From contig CATLAM010000003.1 of NCBI GenBank assembly GCA_949878485.1, positions 75,833-126,634 on the forward strand: a stretch of DNA of 50,802 bases, read 5' to 3'. This document shows, in pieces, positions 32,785-41,246 of the stretch (its first letter is position 1; each line of letters starts with the position of its first letter). The position numbers and the translations under genes were made by a program. The notes beneath the pieces are model-generated. The model made no database searches. It saw only the letters and a list, made by a program, of their open reading frames with translations, and was not told where the DNA came from. Source of the DNA: an uncultured Eubacteriales bacterium (lineage in GTDB: Bacteria > Bacillota > Clostridia > Christensenellales > UBA1242).

Positions 32785-33609
32785 ATGGAAAATGCAAAAA
32801 CAAAAAATGTGGGTAAAATCATTCTCACAGTCTATGTAACAATAGTTACAATAGCAGCAATTTTATTTGGTTCGTTATATCTTTCAAAATTGTTTAAAAG
32901 CAACAAACTTGATGCGAAAGGATTGATAAATACAGTTTGTTATGATATGGGATTTCTAAGCGAAAAAGAATATAAAGATGCCGTTTCAAACACAACCGAT
33001 TTTTATAACAATTCAGAACATTTAATTAAAAGTTTGTTATTTTGGTCAAAATTTTGCATAGATAACGGAAAAGAAAACACCTACTATACATCAAGTGCGT
33101 CATACAAAATGAATGATAAAACATACAGTTCAACTGGATATTTATTTTATGAAACAACTGAGGACACCTTAACAATAAATTTATTTGATACAAATAATAA
33201 AAGTAATATTGTGATAGTAATTAAAACAAACACAAAAGATAAATGGTTATTGCAAGGATATTTACCAGAAAAAACTTTTACATTAAAAGATGGTTATCAA
33301 TATTTTGAAATTAAGGCAAACACTGAAAATGTATATAGTTATTATGAAGAAAAAGTTGCATTAAGTAATAAAGACAATATTACAGCAGAAAACATTGACG
33401 AAATTACTGTTTTTGAAAACAACAAAAATACAAATACAAATGTAAATAAATCAAATTCTGATTTTACAGACAATGAAAAAGTTGAAATTACAAAAAGACT
33501 TAAAGGAAGATTTGAAAATATTAAACTTATAAATTTCAACACTACAAAATTTACTGAATCAAACTTCTTAAAGGAAACCTACAAAATGTTGGGATATAAT
33601 GTAATATAA
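32785..33609 (+). CDS. Membrane-anchored protein of unknown function
   Basis: 274 residues: one membrane helix near the N-terminus (about 10-32, IILTVYVTIVTIAAILFGSLYL) and a soluble part that is Asn/Thr/Lys-rich and would lie outside the membrane. No signal-peptidase or sorting motif and no known domain. A run NNKNTNTNVNKSN near residue 210 looks like a linker. The ATG at 32785 follows AAGGAG at correct spacing; the frame open from 32749 is not needed. Its promoter contains a C7 tract, so expression may vary between cells. Confidence 0.7.
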   Translation: MENAKTKNVGKIILTVYVTIVTIAAILFGSLYLSKLFKSNKLDAKGLINTVCYDMGFLSEKEYKDAVSNTTDFYNNSEHLIKSLLFWSKFCIDNGKENTYYTSSASYKMNDKTYSSTGYLFYETTEDTLTINLFDTNNKSNIVIVIKTNTKDKWLLQGYLPEKTFTLKDGYQYFEIKANTENVYSYYEEKVALSNKDNITAENIDEITVFENNKNTNTNVNKSNSDFTDNEKVEITKRLKGRFENIKLINFNTTKFTESNFLKETYKMLGYNVI

Positions 33610-33618
33610 TTAAAACAA

Positions 33619-33650
33619 AAAAACCGCTTAATTTAAGCGGTTTTCTTTTT
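33619..33650. terminator. Bidirectional terminator
   Basis: AAACCGCTTAA/TTAAGCGGTTT around a single base, A-tract before and T-tract after; it separates two convergent genes. Confidence 0.88.
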
Positions 33651-33657
33651 TTTAATT

Positions 33658-34809
33658 TTATTCTTCACTTGAAGTTTCTGAAGCGTTTTCTTGTTCTTCT
33701 GCTTCAAGTTTAGCAATGCGGTCTTTGTAAGTTTCAATGTCATTCTTAATTTCTTCATCTCTTTCTTTCAAAACATTATACATTTTTTCAAGAAGTGGAT
33801 ATCTATCTTTGTTTTCAGCCATAACTTCTTCGCAGTGTTGAACAGAAAGTTTAAGTCCGTCAAGAAGGTCAAGTTCTTCAGCCAATTTCTTAGCCTTTTC
33901 TTCATCGATGTCAGAATAGTTGTTTACACCGTAAAGCAAAACTTTTTGTCTTGCAACAATTGCTTCTTTTCTTCTAAGTTTCTTTTCATCTCTTTCATGA
34001 ATATTCCAAATTCTACGAAGAGGCAAATATTCTTTCTTAACTTGTTTATATTCTTTTTCTGTTGCTTTCAAACGATCTTCTGCCAAAGCAAGTCTTTCTT
34101 TAAGTTCTTCCAAAGAAAGTGATGCAGGGATAACTGTTTCAACAACAGTGTTGATGATTGTTTCAGGTTTTTGTTCAGCCAAAGCACGCTTTGCTTCTTC
34201 AAGTTCCCTAACCATAGTTTCATATCTTGCTTTTTCTTGAGCCAATTCTGCTTTTTGTCTTTCAAGATCTTCGTCAACTGCTGGTTGTGCAACTTCTTCC
34301 ACAACAGGTTCTTCAACGGTTTCTTCTTCAACTACAGATTCTTCTGGAATTTCAACAGTTTCAGTTGTTTCTTCAACTTCGTCTGTTTCGTCTTGCTCTT
34401 CTTCCATTTCTTCTTGCATTCTTCTGATAAGTTCTTGGCGTCTTGCTTCTAAGTATGCGCGTCTTTCAGCGTTTTCGCGTTCTTCTTTTTCTTGTTCAGA
34501 TTCAAGTTCTTGTTGTTCTTCTTCTGCTTTAACTTCGTCAATTTCTACAGGTTCTGCAACTTCTTCTGACTCAGCAACCATTTCTTGAACTGGTTGATCA
34601 AGGTCAAAATCTTCAGAGCCATCTTTTTTCTTGGAATCAAGATTGATTTCATCAGTTTTACCGCTTTTATTCTTAGAGATAAAAGAAGTAACTGCTTCCC
34701 AGATTAAATAAACAATTAAAGCGCCAGCAACGATAACAGCAAGAATAATTAAGACATTCAAGAGCAAAGTGTCAATTCCAACGGTTTCCATCAACATAGA
34801 ATTAAACAT
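33658..34809 (-). CDS. Acidic membrane-anchored coiled-coil protein of unknown function
   Basis: 383 residues: a membrane helix at about 15-40 (LLNVLIILAVIVAGALIVYLIW), then a strongly Glu/Val-rich segment (about 60-190) and long coiled coils (190-375) with Arg/Lys/Glu heptads. Topology places the coiled coil probably in the cytoplasm, as in EzrA-like or envelope-organising proteins, but no family is recognised. GGAAGG lies 8 bases before the ATG at 34809. It is next after ssrA on the same strand. Confidence 0.72.
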   Translation of the reverse strand: MFNSMLMETVGIDTLLLNVLIILAVIVAGALIVYLIWEAVTSFISKNKSGKTDEINLDSKKKDGSEDFDLDQPVQEMVAESEEVAEPVEIDEVKAEEEQQELESEQEKEERENAERRAYLEARRQELIRRMQEEMEEEQDETDEVEETTETVEIPEESVVEEETVEEPVVEEVAQPAVDEDLERQKAELAQEKARYETMVRELEEAKRALAEQKPETIINTVVETVIPASLSLEELKERLALAEDRLKATEKEYKQVKKEYLPLRRIWNIHERDEKKLRRKEAIVARQKVLLYGVNNYSDIDEEKAKKLAEELDLLDGLKLSVQHCEEVMAENKDRYPLLEKMYNVLKERDEEIKNDIETYKDRIAKLEAEEQENASETSSEE

Positions 34810-34876
34810 AGTAAATACCTTCCTTTTTAAAAAATTGAGATTATTCAAAAACGATTACACCCTTTCAGAACTTACT

Positions 34877-35275
34877 TGGTGGAGACGGAGGGAATTGAAC
34901 CCTCGTCCGAAAACAAAACTGAATACTTTTCTACATGTTTAGTTTATGCATAAATTTCATTTTTAAATCACTCATAAACAAGTTTTAAAAACAATCCTTT
35001 AATTTTTTTTGTGTTTGCAAAGGCAACTGGACACAAAATTTTTGCCTGAGATGATGCTTAATTCTTTTAATGGCAAATTAAAAGTTAAGCAGATTGGAAA
35101 TTCCAATCAAGTCGCTGTTTTCTTTAAACTTAGGCTGCAAAAGCAACATTATTCAAAGAAACAACATTGTTATCAATGTCTGCGTTTATTTCGCAATGCT
35201 CATTTTTAGGTTATGGGCAAAACCACATGCTTTACATATTCAATTTAAATCTCCGTCGAAACCAAAATCGTCCCC
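34877..35275 (-). ncRNA. ssrA: Transfer-messenger RNA (tmRNA)
   Basis: Rescues stalled ribosomes with SmpB. The minus strand starts GGGGACGATTTTGGTTTCGA and ends with the tRNA-like GACGAGGGTTCAATTCCC and an encoded CCA; the ends pair as a 7-bp acceptor stem with one G-U. The tag frame resumes at the GCA after ATAAAC and reads ADIDNNVVSLNNVAFAA then TAA, with the usual hydrophobic Ala-Ala end. Length is 399 bases. It is 131 bases downstream of smpB on the same strand, the common order. Confidence 0.95.
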
Positions 35276-35406
35276 ACGCTCAAAATAAATTTTTTCATTC
35301 CAAGTTTTGCAATAAACAAAACTCTCCATTTATCAATTTATTTTTCGCTTATCCCCAAAAATATCGAACATTTTCAAGAATTCCGAGAACTAAAGAAATT
35401 TGCAAT

Positions 35407-35847
35407 TTAATTTTCTTGTCTTTCAATTTCACGCTTAATTGCCTTTTCTTTAAGGGTCTGTCTTTTGTCGTAAAGTTTTTTACCTTTTGCCAAACCTACT
35501 TCAACTTTAACTCTTCCAGCATTGTTGAAATAGACTTTTGTGGCAACTAAGGTGAAACCTTTTTCTTTAACCATACGCTCAAACTTTTGAATTTCACTTT
35601 TGTTTAAAAGCAATTTTCTTGTTTTTCTTTCGTCTGGTTTGTAAGATGTGGTTTTCTCGTAAGTTTTGATATAGCAATTTTTGAGTAACATTTCGCCGTT
35701 TTTAATGACAACAAAACTGTCAATCAAACTCACTCCGCCAGCCCTTACCGATTTTACTTCACAACCTTCCAGCACAATTCCAGCCTCAACTAAGTCTGAA
35801 ACGAAGTAATCAAAAAACGCTTTCTTGTTATTTGAAATAATCTTCAT
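35407..35847 (-). CDS. smpB: SsrA-binding protein
   Basis: Binds the tRNA-like part of tmRNA and brings it to stalled ribosomes. 146 residues from the ATG at 35847: ISNNKKAFFDYFVSDLVEAGIVLEGCEVKSVRAGGVSL, SYVVI-like SFVVIKNGEMLLKNCYI, RKLLLNKSEI, and the basic C-terminal tail that enters the mRNA channel (LAKGKKLYDKRQTLKEKAIKREIERQ). GGAGAGG precedes this ATG; the frame open to 35892 runs through the promoter. ssrA follows directly. Confidence 0.97.
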   Translation of the reverse strand: MKIISNNKKAFFDYFVSDLVEAGIVLEGCEVKSVRAGGVSLIDSFVVIKNGEMLLKNCYIKTYEKTTSYKPDERKTRKLLLNKSEIQKFERMVKEKGFTLVATKVYFNNAGRVKVEVGLAKGKKLYDKRQTLKEKAIKREIERQEN

Positions 35848-35857
35848 TTCCTCTCCT

Positions 35858-35886
35858 ATTATAACACTAGTTTTCACATTTTTCAA
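35858..35886 (-). promoter_or_regulatory. Promoter of smpB, very close to the start codon
   Basis: TTGAAA (35881-35886), 17 bases, TATAAT (35858-35863). The -10 ends 11 bases before the ATG, so the transcript would start inside the GGAGAGG box with a leader of about 5 bases. Confidence 0.6.
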
Positions 35887-35950
35887 TAGCATTTTTAAAA
35901 AAAATGCACATTTTTTTAAGTTTTTTTAATGTTTTTCACATAAAAAACAA

Positions 35951-38044
35951 CTATTTTACAATTTCTGCCAATTTGAAATCTATGTTTCTTGATTGCAAAT
36001 TGCAATGCACAAGTTCCACTTTAACCTTGTCACCCAGTGAGAAAACATGTGAAGAACCTTTCAACTTAAGTTGTTTTTCCAAGAACAAATAAGCGTCATC
36101 TGGAAGATCTTCAATCTTAATCAAACCTTCCACAGTGTTTTCAAGCGCAACAAAAATTCCAAAGTTTGTAACCGAAGAAATTGTGGCATCAAATTGTTGC
36201 CCAACCCTGTCTTTCATAAGATATGCTTTCCAAAGGTCATCAACATCTCTTTCAGCATAGTCAGCATTTCTCTCACAAGACGAAGACTGCTCTGCAGATT
36301 CAAAAGTAAATTCATCAAGTTCATCTTTTCTTATGTCAGACAAAACCTTTTTATGAAGCCACTCTTTTATGATTCTGTGAATGGTAAGATCAGGATATCT
36401 TCTAATTGGTGAAGTAAAGTGACAATAATTGACAAGAGCCAAACCAAAATGTCCTAAGTTTTTGTTTAAATATCTTGCTTTTTGCATAGAACGCAAAACA
36501 ATTTTATTGATGATTTCTTTTGTGTTAAGTCCTTCAACCGCATCCAAAATCTTTTGGAAATAAGATGGAGTGATATTTTCAGGAACTTGTGGGTAAGGCA
36601 CGCCAATACCTTTTAAGAAGTCACAAACAGCATTAACTTTTTCTTTGGTTGGTTGTTCATGCACACGATAGACAAAAGGTATGCCAAGTTTATTGAAATG
36701 ACCTGCTACAGTTTCGTTAGCCAAAACCATGAAATCTTCAATAAGTCTGTGGGCTTCATTTCTGTCGCGTTTAGTAAGGTCAACAGCCATGCCGTTTTCA
36801 TCAAAAACAAATTGAACTTCTGGAACTTCCAAATCAAGTGCCCCACGAGCAATTGTGTTCTTTTCCAAAATATCACAAAGTTCACGCATTAAAACAAAGT
36901 CTTTCTTCAAGTTTTTTGTTTTTGTATTAAGTTTTTTTCCAGTCAAAGCATCATAAACTTCGTCATAAGTAAGCCTTGCCACACTTTTAATGACAGACTC
37001 ACAGATGTTATAATCAATTACTTTACCTGTAAAATCCACTTTCATTATGCAAGAAAGAGTCAATCTTTCCACACCTTCATTTAAAGAGCAAATTCCATTT
37101 GAAAGTCCTTTTGGAAGCATTGGCAAAACTGAAGTTGGAAAATAAACACTTGTTCCGCGTTTATACGCTTCTTCATCAAACACATTACCTTGTTTAACAT
37201 ATTCCCCAACATCGGCAATATGAACGCCCACTTCATAATATTTATCAAATTTCTTAATGTTTACAGCATCGTCCAAATCTTTAGCGTCAGCACCATCAAT
37301 TGTGAAAATTGTTTCTTTAGTAAAATCAACTCTGCCTTTCTTTTGACTTGCAGAAACAGACTTTGGAAGTTTTGCTTCTTCAGCAGTCACATGAGAAGGA
37401 AAATTTTCAAAAAGATTATGCTCTCTGATAATTGAAAGTTCCAAAGCCTTAACATCATCTTCAAAACCAAGAATTTCTTGAACAGCACATTTAATCTTTT
37501 TGTCTGTTCTAATGATTTTAGCCAAGATTTTCATGTTTTTTTGCAATTTTAAGCCAGTTTTCATTATTGGCAAATCAATAATAATCTTGTTATTGTCTGG
37601 ATCTAAGAAAAAGTTGTTGCCAACAACTCTGACTGCTCCAACAATTCCATCCAATTCTTTATAAATGCTTACAACTTCTCCGTCCACACCTTCATTTGTG
37701 TGTGAAAGCACTTTAACAATGACAAATTCCCCGTCTAAAGCATTTAAAGTTTTATTTGCAGGAATAAAAATGTCATCCTTAAATCCGTCTGCTTTAACAA
37801 ACCCAAAACCCTTAGTTGTGCCAAAAAATTCTCCTTTAACATAACCATGAGAAGGAACAACAACAAATTTATTTGGTCTGATTTCCACCAAATCCCCACT
37901 TCCAACAAGGTTGTAAAAAATCTTCTTAACTTCTTCTTCTGAAGTGTTAAGGGCTGAAGATAAGAATAAAAACAGTTTGTCTGTATTAGAGAAAACCAAA
38001 CTGTTCTTTTCAATTAAAGATAAGATTTCTTGTTTTTTTGTCAT
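35951..38044 (-). CDS. rnr: Ribonuclease R
   Basis: Processive 3'-5' exoribonuclease that degrades structured RNA, including mRNAs released by tmRNA. 697 residues: N-terminal winged helix and two cold-shock domains (GYVKGEFFGTTKGFGFV), RNB catalytic domain (TIDGADAKDLDDAVNIKKFDKYYEVGVHIADVGEYV, with the catalytic Asp residues), then RRYPDLTIHRII and an S1 domain at the C-terminus (FDATISSVTNFGIFVALENTVEGLI). The Lys-rich tail of longer homologues is missing. It begins 2 bases after the secG stop. Confidence 0.97.
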   Translation of the reverse strand: MTKKQEILSLIEKNSLVFSNTDKLFLFLSSALNTSEEEVKKIFYNLVGSGDLVEIRPNKFVVVPSHGYVKGEFFGTTKGFGFVKADGFKDDIFIPANKTLNALDGEFVIVKVLSHTNEGVDGEVVSIYKELDGIVGAVRVVGNNFFLDPDNNKIIIDLPIMKTGLKLQKNMKILAKIIRTDKKIKCAVQEILGFEDDVKALELSIIREHNLFENFPSHVTAEEAKLPKSVSASQKKGRVDFTKETIFTIDGADAKDLDDAVNIKKFDKYYEVGVHIADVGEYVKQGNVFDEEAYKRGTSVYFPTSVLPMLPKGLSNGICSLNEGVERLTLSCIMKVDFTGKVIDYNICESVIKSVARLTYDEVYDALTGKKLNTKTKNLKKDFVLMRELCDILEKNTIARGALDLEVPEVQFVFDENGMAVDLTKRDRNEAHRLIEDFMVLANETVAGHFNKLGIPFVYRVHEQPTKEKVNAVCDFLKGIGVPYPQVPENITPSYFQKILDAVEGLNTKEIINKIVLRSMQKARYLNKNLGHFGLALVNYCHFTSPIRRYPDLTIHRIIKEWLHKKVLSDIRKDELDEFTFESAEQSSSCERNADYAERDVDDLWKAYLMKDRVGQQFDATISSVTNFGIFVALENTVEGLIKIEDLPDDAYLFLEKQLKLKGSSHVFSLGDKVKVELVHCNLQSRNIDFKLAEIVK

Positions 38045-38046
38045 AA

Positions 38047-38367
38047 TTAAACGCCACTTCCTGGATAAATCAAAATTGAAACAAAATATAAAATAATCAA
38101 AACCACAGCAACAACAGCAGTAATAATTGTAATAAGTTTCAATCTGCCATCACGAGAACCACCTTTGTTTTTTGAATAATAACTTTCTTGCTGTCCAGTG
38201 ATGACATTGGAATCACTTGAATCTTGATTTTGCAAAAGCGTTGTAACAATCAAAATAATTGCACAAGCAACAACTAAACAAAACAAAACAATTCTTATAA
38301 TTGGAAACGAATTGGTAATCCAAGGTTCATACAACTTAGTAGAATCATCAAGTAACATGTTAAACAT
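38047..38367 (-). CDS. secG: Preprotein translocase subunit SecG
   Basis: 106 residues with two membrane helices (about 23-47 and 77-102) joined by a Gln/Ser/Lys-rich loop. The first helix end LLQNQDSSDSNVITGQQESYY corresponds to the LLQ...GLSG segment of SecG, in changed form. It assists SecYE in export. Its N-terminal 20 residues are longer than usual. The secG-rnr-smpB-ssrA order supports the call. AAGGAG precedes the ATG. Confidence 0.88.
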   Translation of the reverse strand: MFNMLLDDSTKLYEPWITNSFPIIRIVLFCLVVACAIILIVTTLLQNQDSSDSNVITGQQESYYSKNKGGSRDGRLKLITIITAVVAVVLIILYFVSILIYPGSGV

Positions 38368-38391
38368 AAAATTAACTCCTTAAAAATCAAA

Positions 38392-38628
38392 TTAATATCT
38401 TGCAACACAAAGTAAAGCAATTAAGCCACCAAGAATGGCAATCATAACAATGCTTACCCATTTAAGTTTTCCTTTGTTTACCGCCTTTTTAAAGAAACTT
38501 AAAAGCAAACCACAAATGCAAACACCAAGAATACACAAAACAATTGCAAAAACGGTGTCGTTCCATTCAATGGAAACCCATCTTCTGAAATCATTCCAAG
38601 GTTTAAAAGCCAAAAGCAACTCAAACAT
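38392..38628 (-). CDS. Small two-helix membrane protein of unknown function
   Basis: 78 residues with two membrane helices (FAIVLCILGVCICGLLLSFF and WVSIVMIAILGGLIALLCV) and a short basic loop (KKAVNKGKLK). Size and plan resemble SecG, but no family is recognised. The ATG at 38628 follows AAGGAGG; an earlier GTG lies inside this ribosome site. First gene of the secG-rnr-smpB-ssrA run. Confidence 0.68.
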   Translation of the reverse strand: MFELLLAFKPWNDFRRWVSIEWNDTVFAIVLCILGVCICGLLLSFFKKAVNKGKLKWVSIVMIAILGGLIALLCVARY

Positions 38629-38655
38629 AAGCACCCTCCTTAGTTTGTTTAGATT

Positions 38656-38684
38656 ATTTTAACATATTCAAACGCTTTTTTCAA
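38656..38684 (-). promoter_or_regulatory. Promoter of the secG-rnr cluster
   Basis: TTGAAA (38679-38684), 17 bases, TAAAAT (38656-38661), 28 bases before the first ATG. Confidence 0.68.
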
Positions 38685-38776
38685 CTCTTTTAAGATTAAA
38701 TATTTCACTTTTTTGTAGAAAATTTAACAAAAAACAGAGCAAAACTAAAAATTTGATTAAAATTAATCACTTTGAT

Positions 38777-38805
38777 TTGATTTTTTTTATATAAATTGTT
38801 ATGAT
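38777..38805 (+). promoter_or_regulatory. Promoter of pyk
   Basis: TTGATT (38777-38782), 17 bases, TATGAT (38800-38805), 17 bases before the ATG. Confidence 0.62.
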
Positions 38806-38821
38806 AACAAAGAGGTAAAAC

Positions 38822-40219
38822 ATGAACAAAACAAAGATAGTATGTTCCATTGGCCCTGCTTCAAGCAAGGTTGAAACTTTGGAAAAAATGATTGATGCAG
38901 GCATGAATGTTGCCCGCTTTAACATGAGTCACGGCACCCATGAATCTCACATGGCACTTATTGACGCTGTGAAAACTGCTCGTGCAAACAAAAGTAAATC
39001 AATTGGAATTTTAATTGACACCAAAGGTCCAGAAATAAGAGTTAAACAATTTGAAAACGGCAAAGTGTTTTTATCTGAAGGAAACGATTTTGTTTTGACA
39101 ACCAAAGAAATGCTTGGAAATCAAGAAAAAGTTTCTGTAACTTATAAAAATCTTCCTAAAATTTTGACTAAAGACACAAAAATTCTTTTAAATGATGGAA
39201 ATATAGAACTTAAAGTTAAAAAGACAACTGCAACAGACATCACTTGCACAGTTGTGCATGGCGGAGAACTTTCCAACAACAAATCCATCAATATTCCGGG
39301 TGTCGACACAGAAATGTCTTATTTAAGCGAACAAGACAAAAAAGACATACTCTTTGCCAAAGAAGTGAACGCTGACTTTTTGGCTATTTCTTTTGTAAAC
39401 TCCGCACAAGATGTCATTGATGTAAAAAAATATCTTAAAGAGATTTCTTACAGTGACATTAAAATCATTTCCAAAATCGAAAGCCAAAAAGGTGTGGAAA
39501 ATTATGACAAAATCTTAAAACAATCTGACGGAATCATGGTTGCCCGTGGCGACCTTGGCGTAGAAATTGACTATGAAAAACTGCCAATTTTGCAAAAAGA
39601 ATTTATTGAAAAATGCATTTACAACGGCAAGATTGTCATCACCGCCACACAGATGCTTGAAAGCATGATAACCAATCCACGCCCAACGCGTGCTGAAATA
39701 AGCGATGTTGCAAATGCCATTTTTGATGGTTCAACTGCAATCATGCTTTCTGGAGAAACTGCATCTGGAAACAACCCAGTGGAAGCAGTTGCAACAATGA
39801 AACGCATTGCCATTGAAACAGAGAATTACACCATTGCAAAAAATGTGGAATTTAAAACTCACAACACCACCAAAAGTTTGTCTTATGCCGTTTATGCCCT
39901 TACACAAACTGAAGATGTTAAAGCCGTTTTGGCTGTCACAAAATCTGGTGCAACAGCAGAAAACATCAGTAAATTCCGCCCTAAAGTGCCAATCATAGCA
40001 TCCACACCAAGCGAAAAAGTTTACAACAGAATGAGCATTCTTTACGGCGTAAATCCAGTTATGGACAAAAACTTTAAAAACATAGACGAACTTAACAACA
40101 GTTCTTATAAAAAAGCACTTGAAACAAAAATTTTGAAAACTGGCGATAAAGTGGTGTTTGTAAGTGGCTTAGTGGCAGGCAAAAGTGGCTCAAACTTAAT
40201 GCTTATTAAAAGATTATAG
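38822..40219 (+). CDS. pyk: Pyruvate kinase
   Basis: Makes pyruvate and ATP from phosphoenolpyruvate. 465 residues: MNKTKIVCSIGPASSKVETLEKMIDAGMNVARFNMSHGTHE at the start, LIDTKGPEIRV, KIESQKGVENYD with the catalytic Lys, MVARGDLGVEID, TATQMLESMITNPRPTRAEISDVANAIFDG and the C-terminal regulatory domain. It lacks the extra PEP-utiliser-like domain present in Bacillus pyruvate kinases. AGAGG stands before the ATG. Together with pta-ackA this is the ATP-yielding end of fermentation. Confidence 0.98.
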   Translation: MNKTKIVCSIGPASSKVETLEKMIDAGMNVARFNMSHGTHESHMALIDAVKTARANKSKSIGILIDTKGPEIRVKQFENGKVFLSEGNDFVLTTKEMLGNQEKVSVTYKNLPKILTKDTKILLNDGNIELKVKKTTATDITCTVVHGGELSNNKSINIPGVDTEMSYLSEQDKKDILFAKEVNADFLAISFVNSAQDVIDVKKYLKEISYSDIKIISKIESQKGVENYDKILKQSDGIMVARGDLGVEIDYEKLPILQKEFIEKCIYNGKIVITATQMLESMITNPRPTRAEISDVANAIFDGSTAIMLSGETASGNNPVEAVATMKRIAIETENYTIAKNVEFKTHNTTKSLSYAVYALTQTEDVKAVLAVTKSGATAENISKFRPKVPIIASTPSEKVYNRMSILYGVNPVMDKNFKNIDELNNSSYKKALETKILKTGDKVVFVSGLVAGKSGSNLMLIKRL

Positions 40220-40264
40220 AAACATTAAAAATTAAATTTAATTTAAATTAAAAGTTTTGATTTT

Positions 40265-40296
40265 AAAAAAAGTTGAGAATAATTCTCAACTTTTTC
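40265..40296. terminator. Bidirectional terminator
   Basis: AAAAAGTTGAGAA/TTCTCAACTTTTT stem with a short loop between the convergent pyk and TIM-barrel genes. Confidence 0.87.
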
Positions 40297-40315
40297 TAAT
40301 TTTTTTAGTTATACT

Positions 40316-41146
40316 TTACTTATATTGTTCTATTTTTTCAATAATTTTTAATGCTCTTTCTTTTGCTTTTTTAAGATATTTATCAATCGGCATATCATCA
40401 TATAATCTAGGCTCTCCACAACTTAATTTATGAAGTTCAAGCATTATAACATTATCATAATTTGTATTAGCCAACTTTTCACATACCTTGTCATAATCAA
40501 TTTTTCCGTCAAATGGTAACATGTGCAAATCTCTTGTATGATCATAACCGATCTCCCAATCCATTAAGTTGTCATGCAAATGGACTGCCAAAATTCTATT
40601 CCCATATTTTTCTAAGATGTCAAAATCTGGTCTATAAAGATTATGGTGACCAACATCATAGCATAAACCAAGCCACTGCGAATCAATATTGTTTAACAAA
40701 AATGTAAAGTGTTCAAAATTTGGCGCATCTAAATTTTCCAACGCCAATTTAACATTATATTTGCTTGCTGCGTTCAAAATTTCATTCATGCAATCCAGAG
40801 CGTGTTGTGTTGGTGGAAGGGCCAAATTAGATGCACATCCCTCTGTGCCATGCAATACTGCAATATGTATATCATATTTTGCACAAAGTCGGATTTGTTT
40901 TATAACATCGTTTACATATTCTATATTGCTTTCACCTTTTGCCCACAAGTCATTTGCGTATTTATTATTAAGATGAACAAAAGGAATTTTTAGTCCATGC
41001 TTTTTTGCTTCTAAAATTGCATTTTCTTCACCGCCAACTTTAAAAGAAATCATGATATTATTAAAACCTGCATTCTTAACATTCGCACATATTTCCGCGA
41101 TGTTATTTCCACATTCATTATTTGAACTAATTCCAATTTCAAACAT
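40316..41146 (-). CDS. Sugar phosphate isomerase/epimerase-like TIM-barrel protein
   Basis: 276 residues of the xylose-isomerase-like (AP endonuclease 2) superfamily. Metal-ligand positions are visible: VLHGTEG, LALENLD, GLCYDVGHHNLY, AVHLHDN, and IMLELHK near the end. Members act on sugars, inositols or other polyols; which one cannot be told, and no sugar operon is nearby. AGGAG precedes the ATG, with an extended TGA-TATAAT -10 box some 20 bases further upstream. Confidence 0.82.
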   Translation of the reverse strand: MFEIGISSNNECGNNIAEICANVKNAGFNNIMISFKVGGEENAILEAKKHGLKIPFVHLNNKYANDLWAKGESNIEYVNDVIKQIRLCAKYDIHIAVLHGTEGCASNLALPPTQHALDCMNEILNAASKYNVKLALENLDAPNFEHFTFLLNNIDSQWLGLCYDVGHHNLYRPDFDILEKYGNRILAVHLHDNLMDWEIGYDHTRDLHMLPFDGKIDYDKVCEKLANTNYDNVIMLELHKLSCGEPRLYDDMPIDKYLKKAKERALKIIEKIEQYK

Positions 41147-41246
41147 ATAAATTCTCCTATTATTTTATTATATCAAAAGTTATCTAAGAACGCATACAAA
41201 ATTTTAAATTTAAAAAATTGTTTTGCCTTCATTAAATTTTGATGCT

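Noticed and set aside
35009..35288. Several short plus-strand frames
   Set aside because: They lie on the antisense strand of tmRNA.
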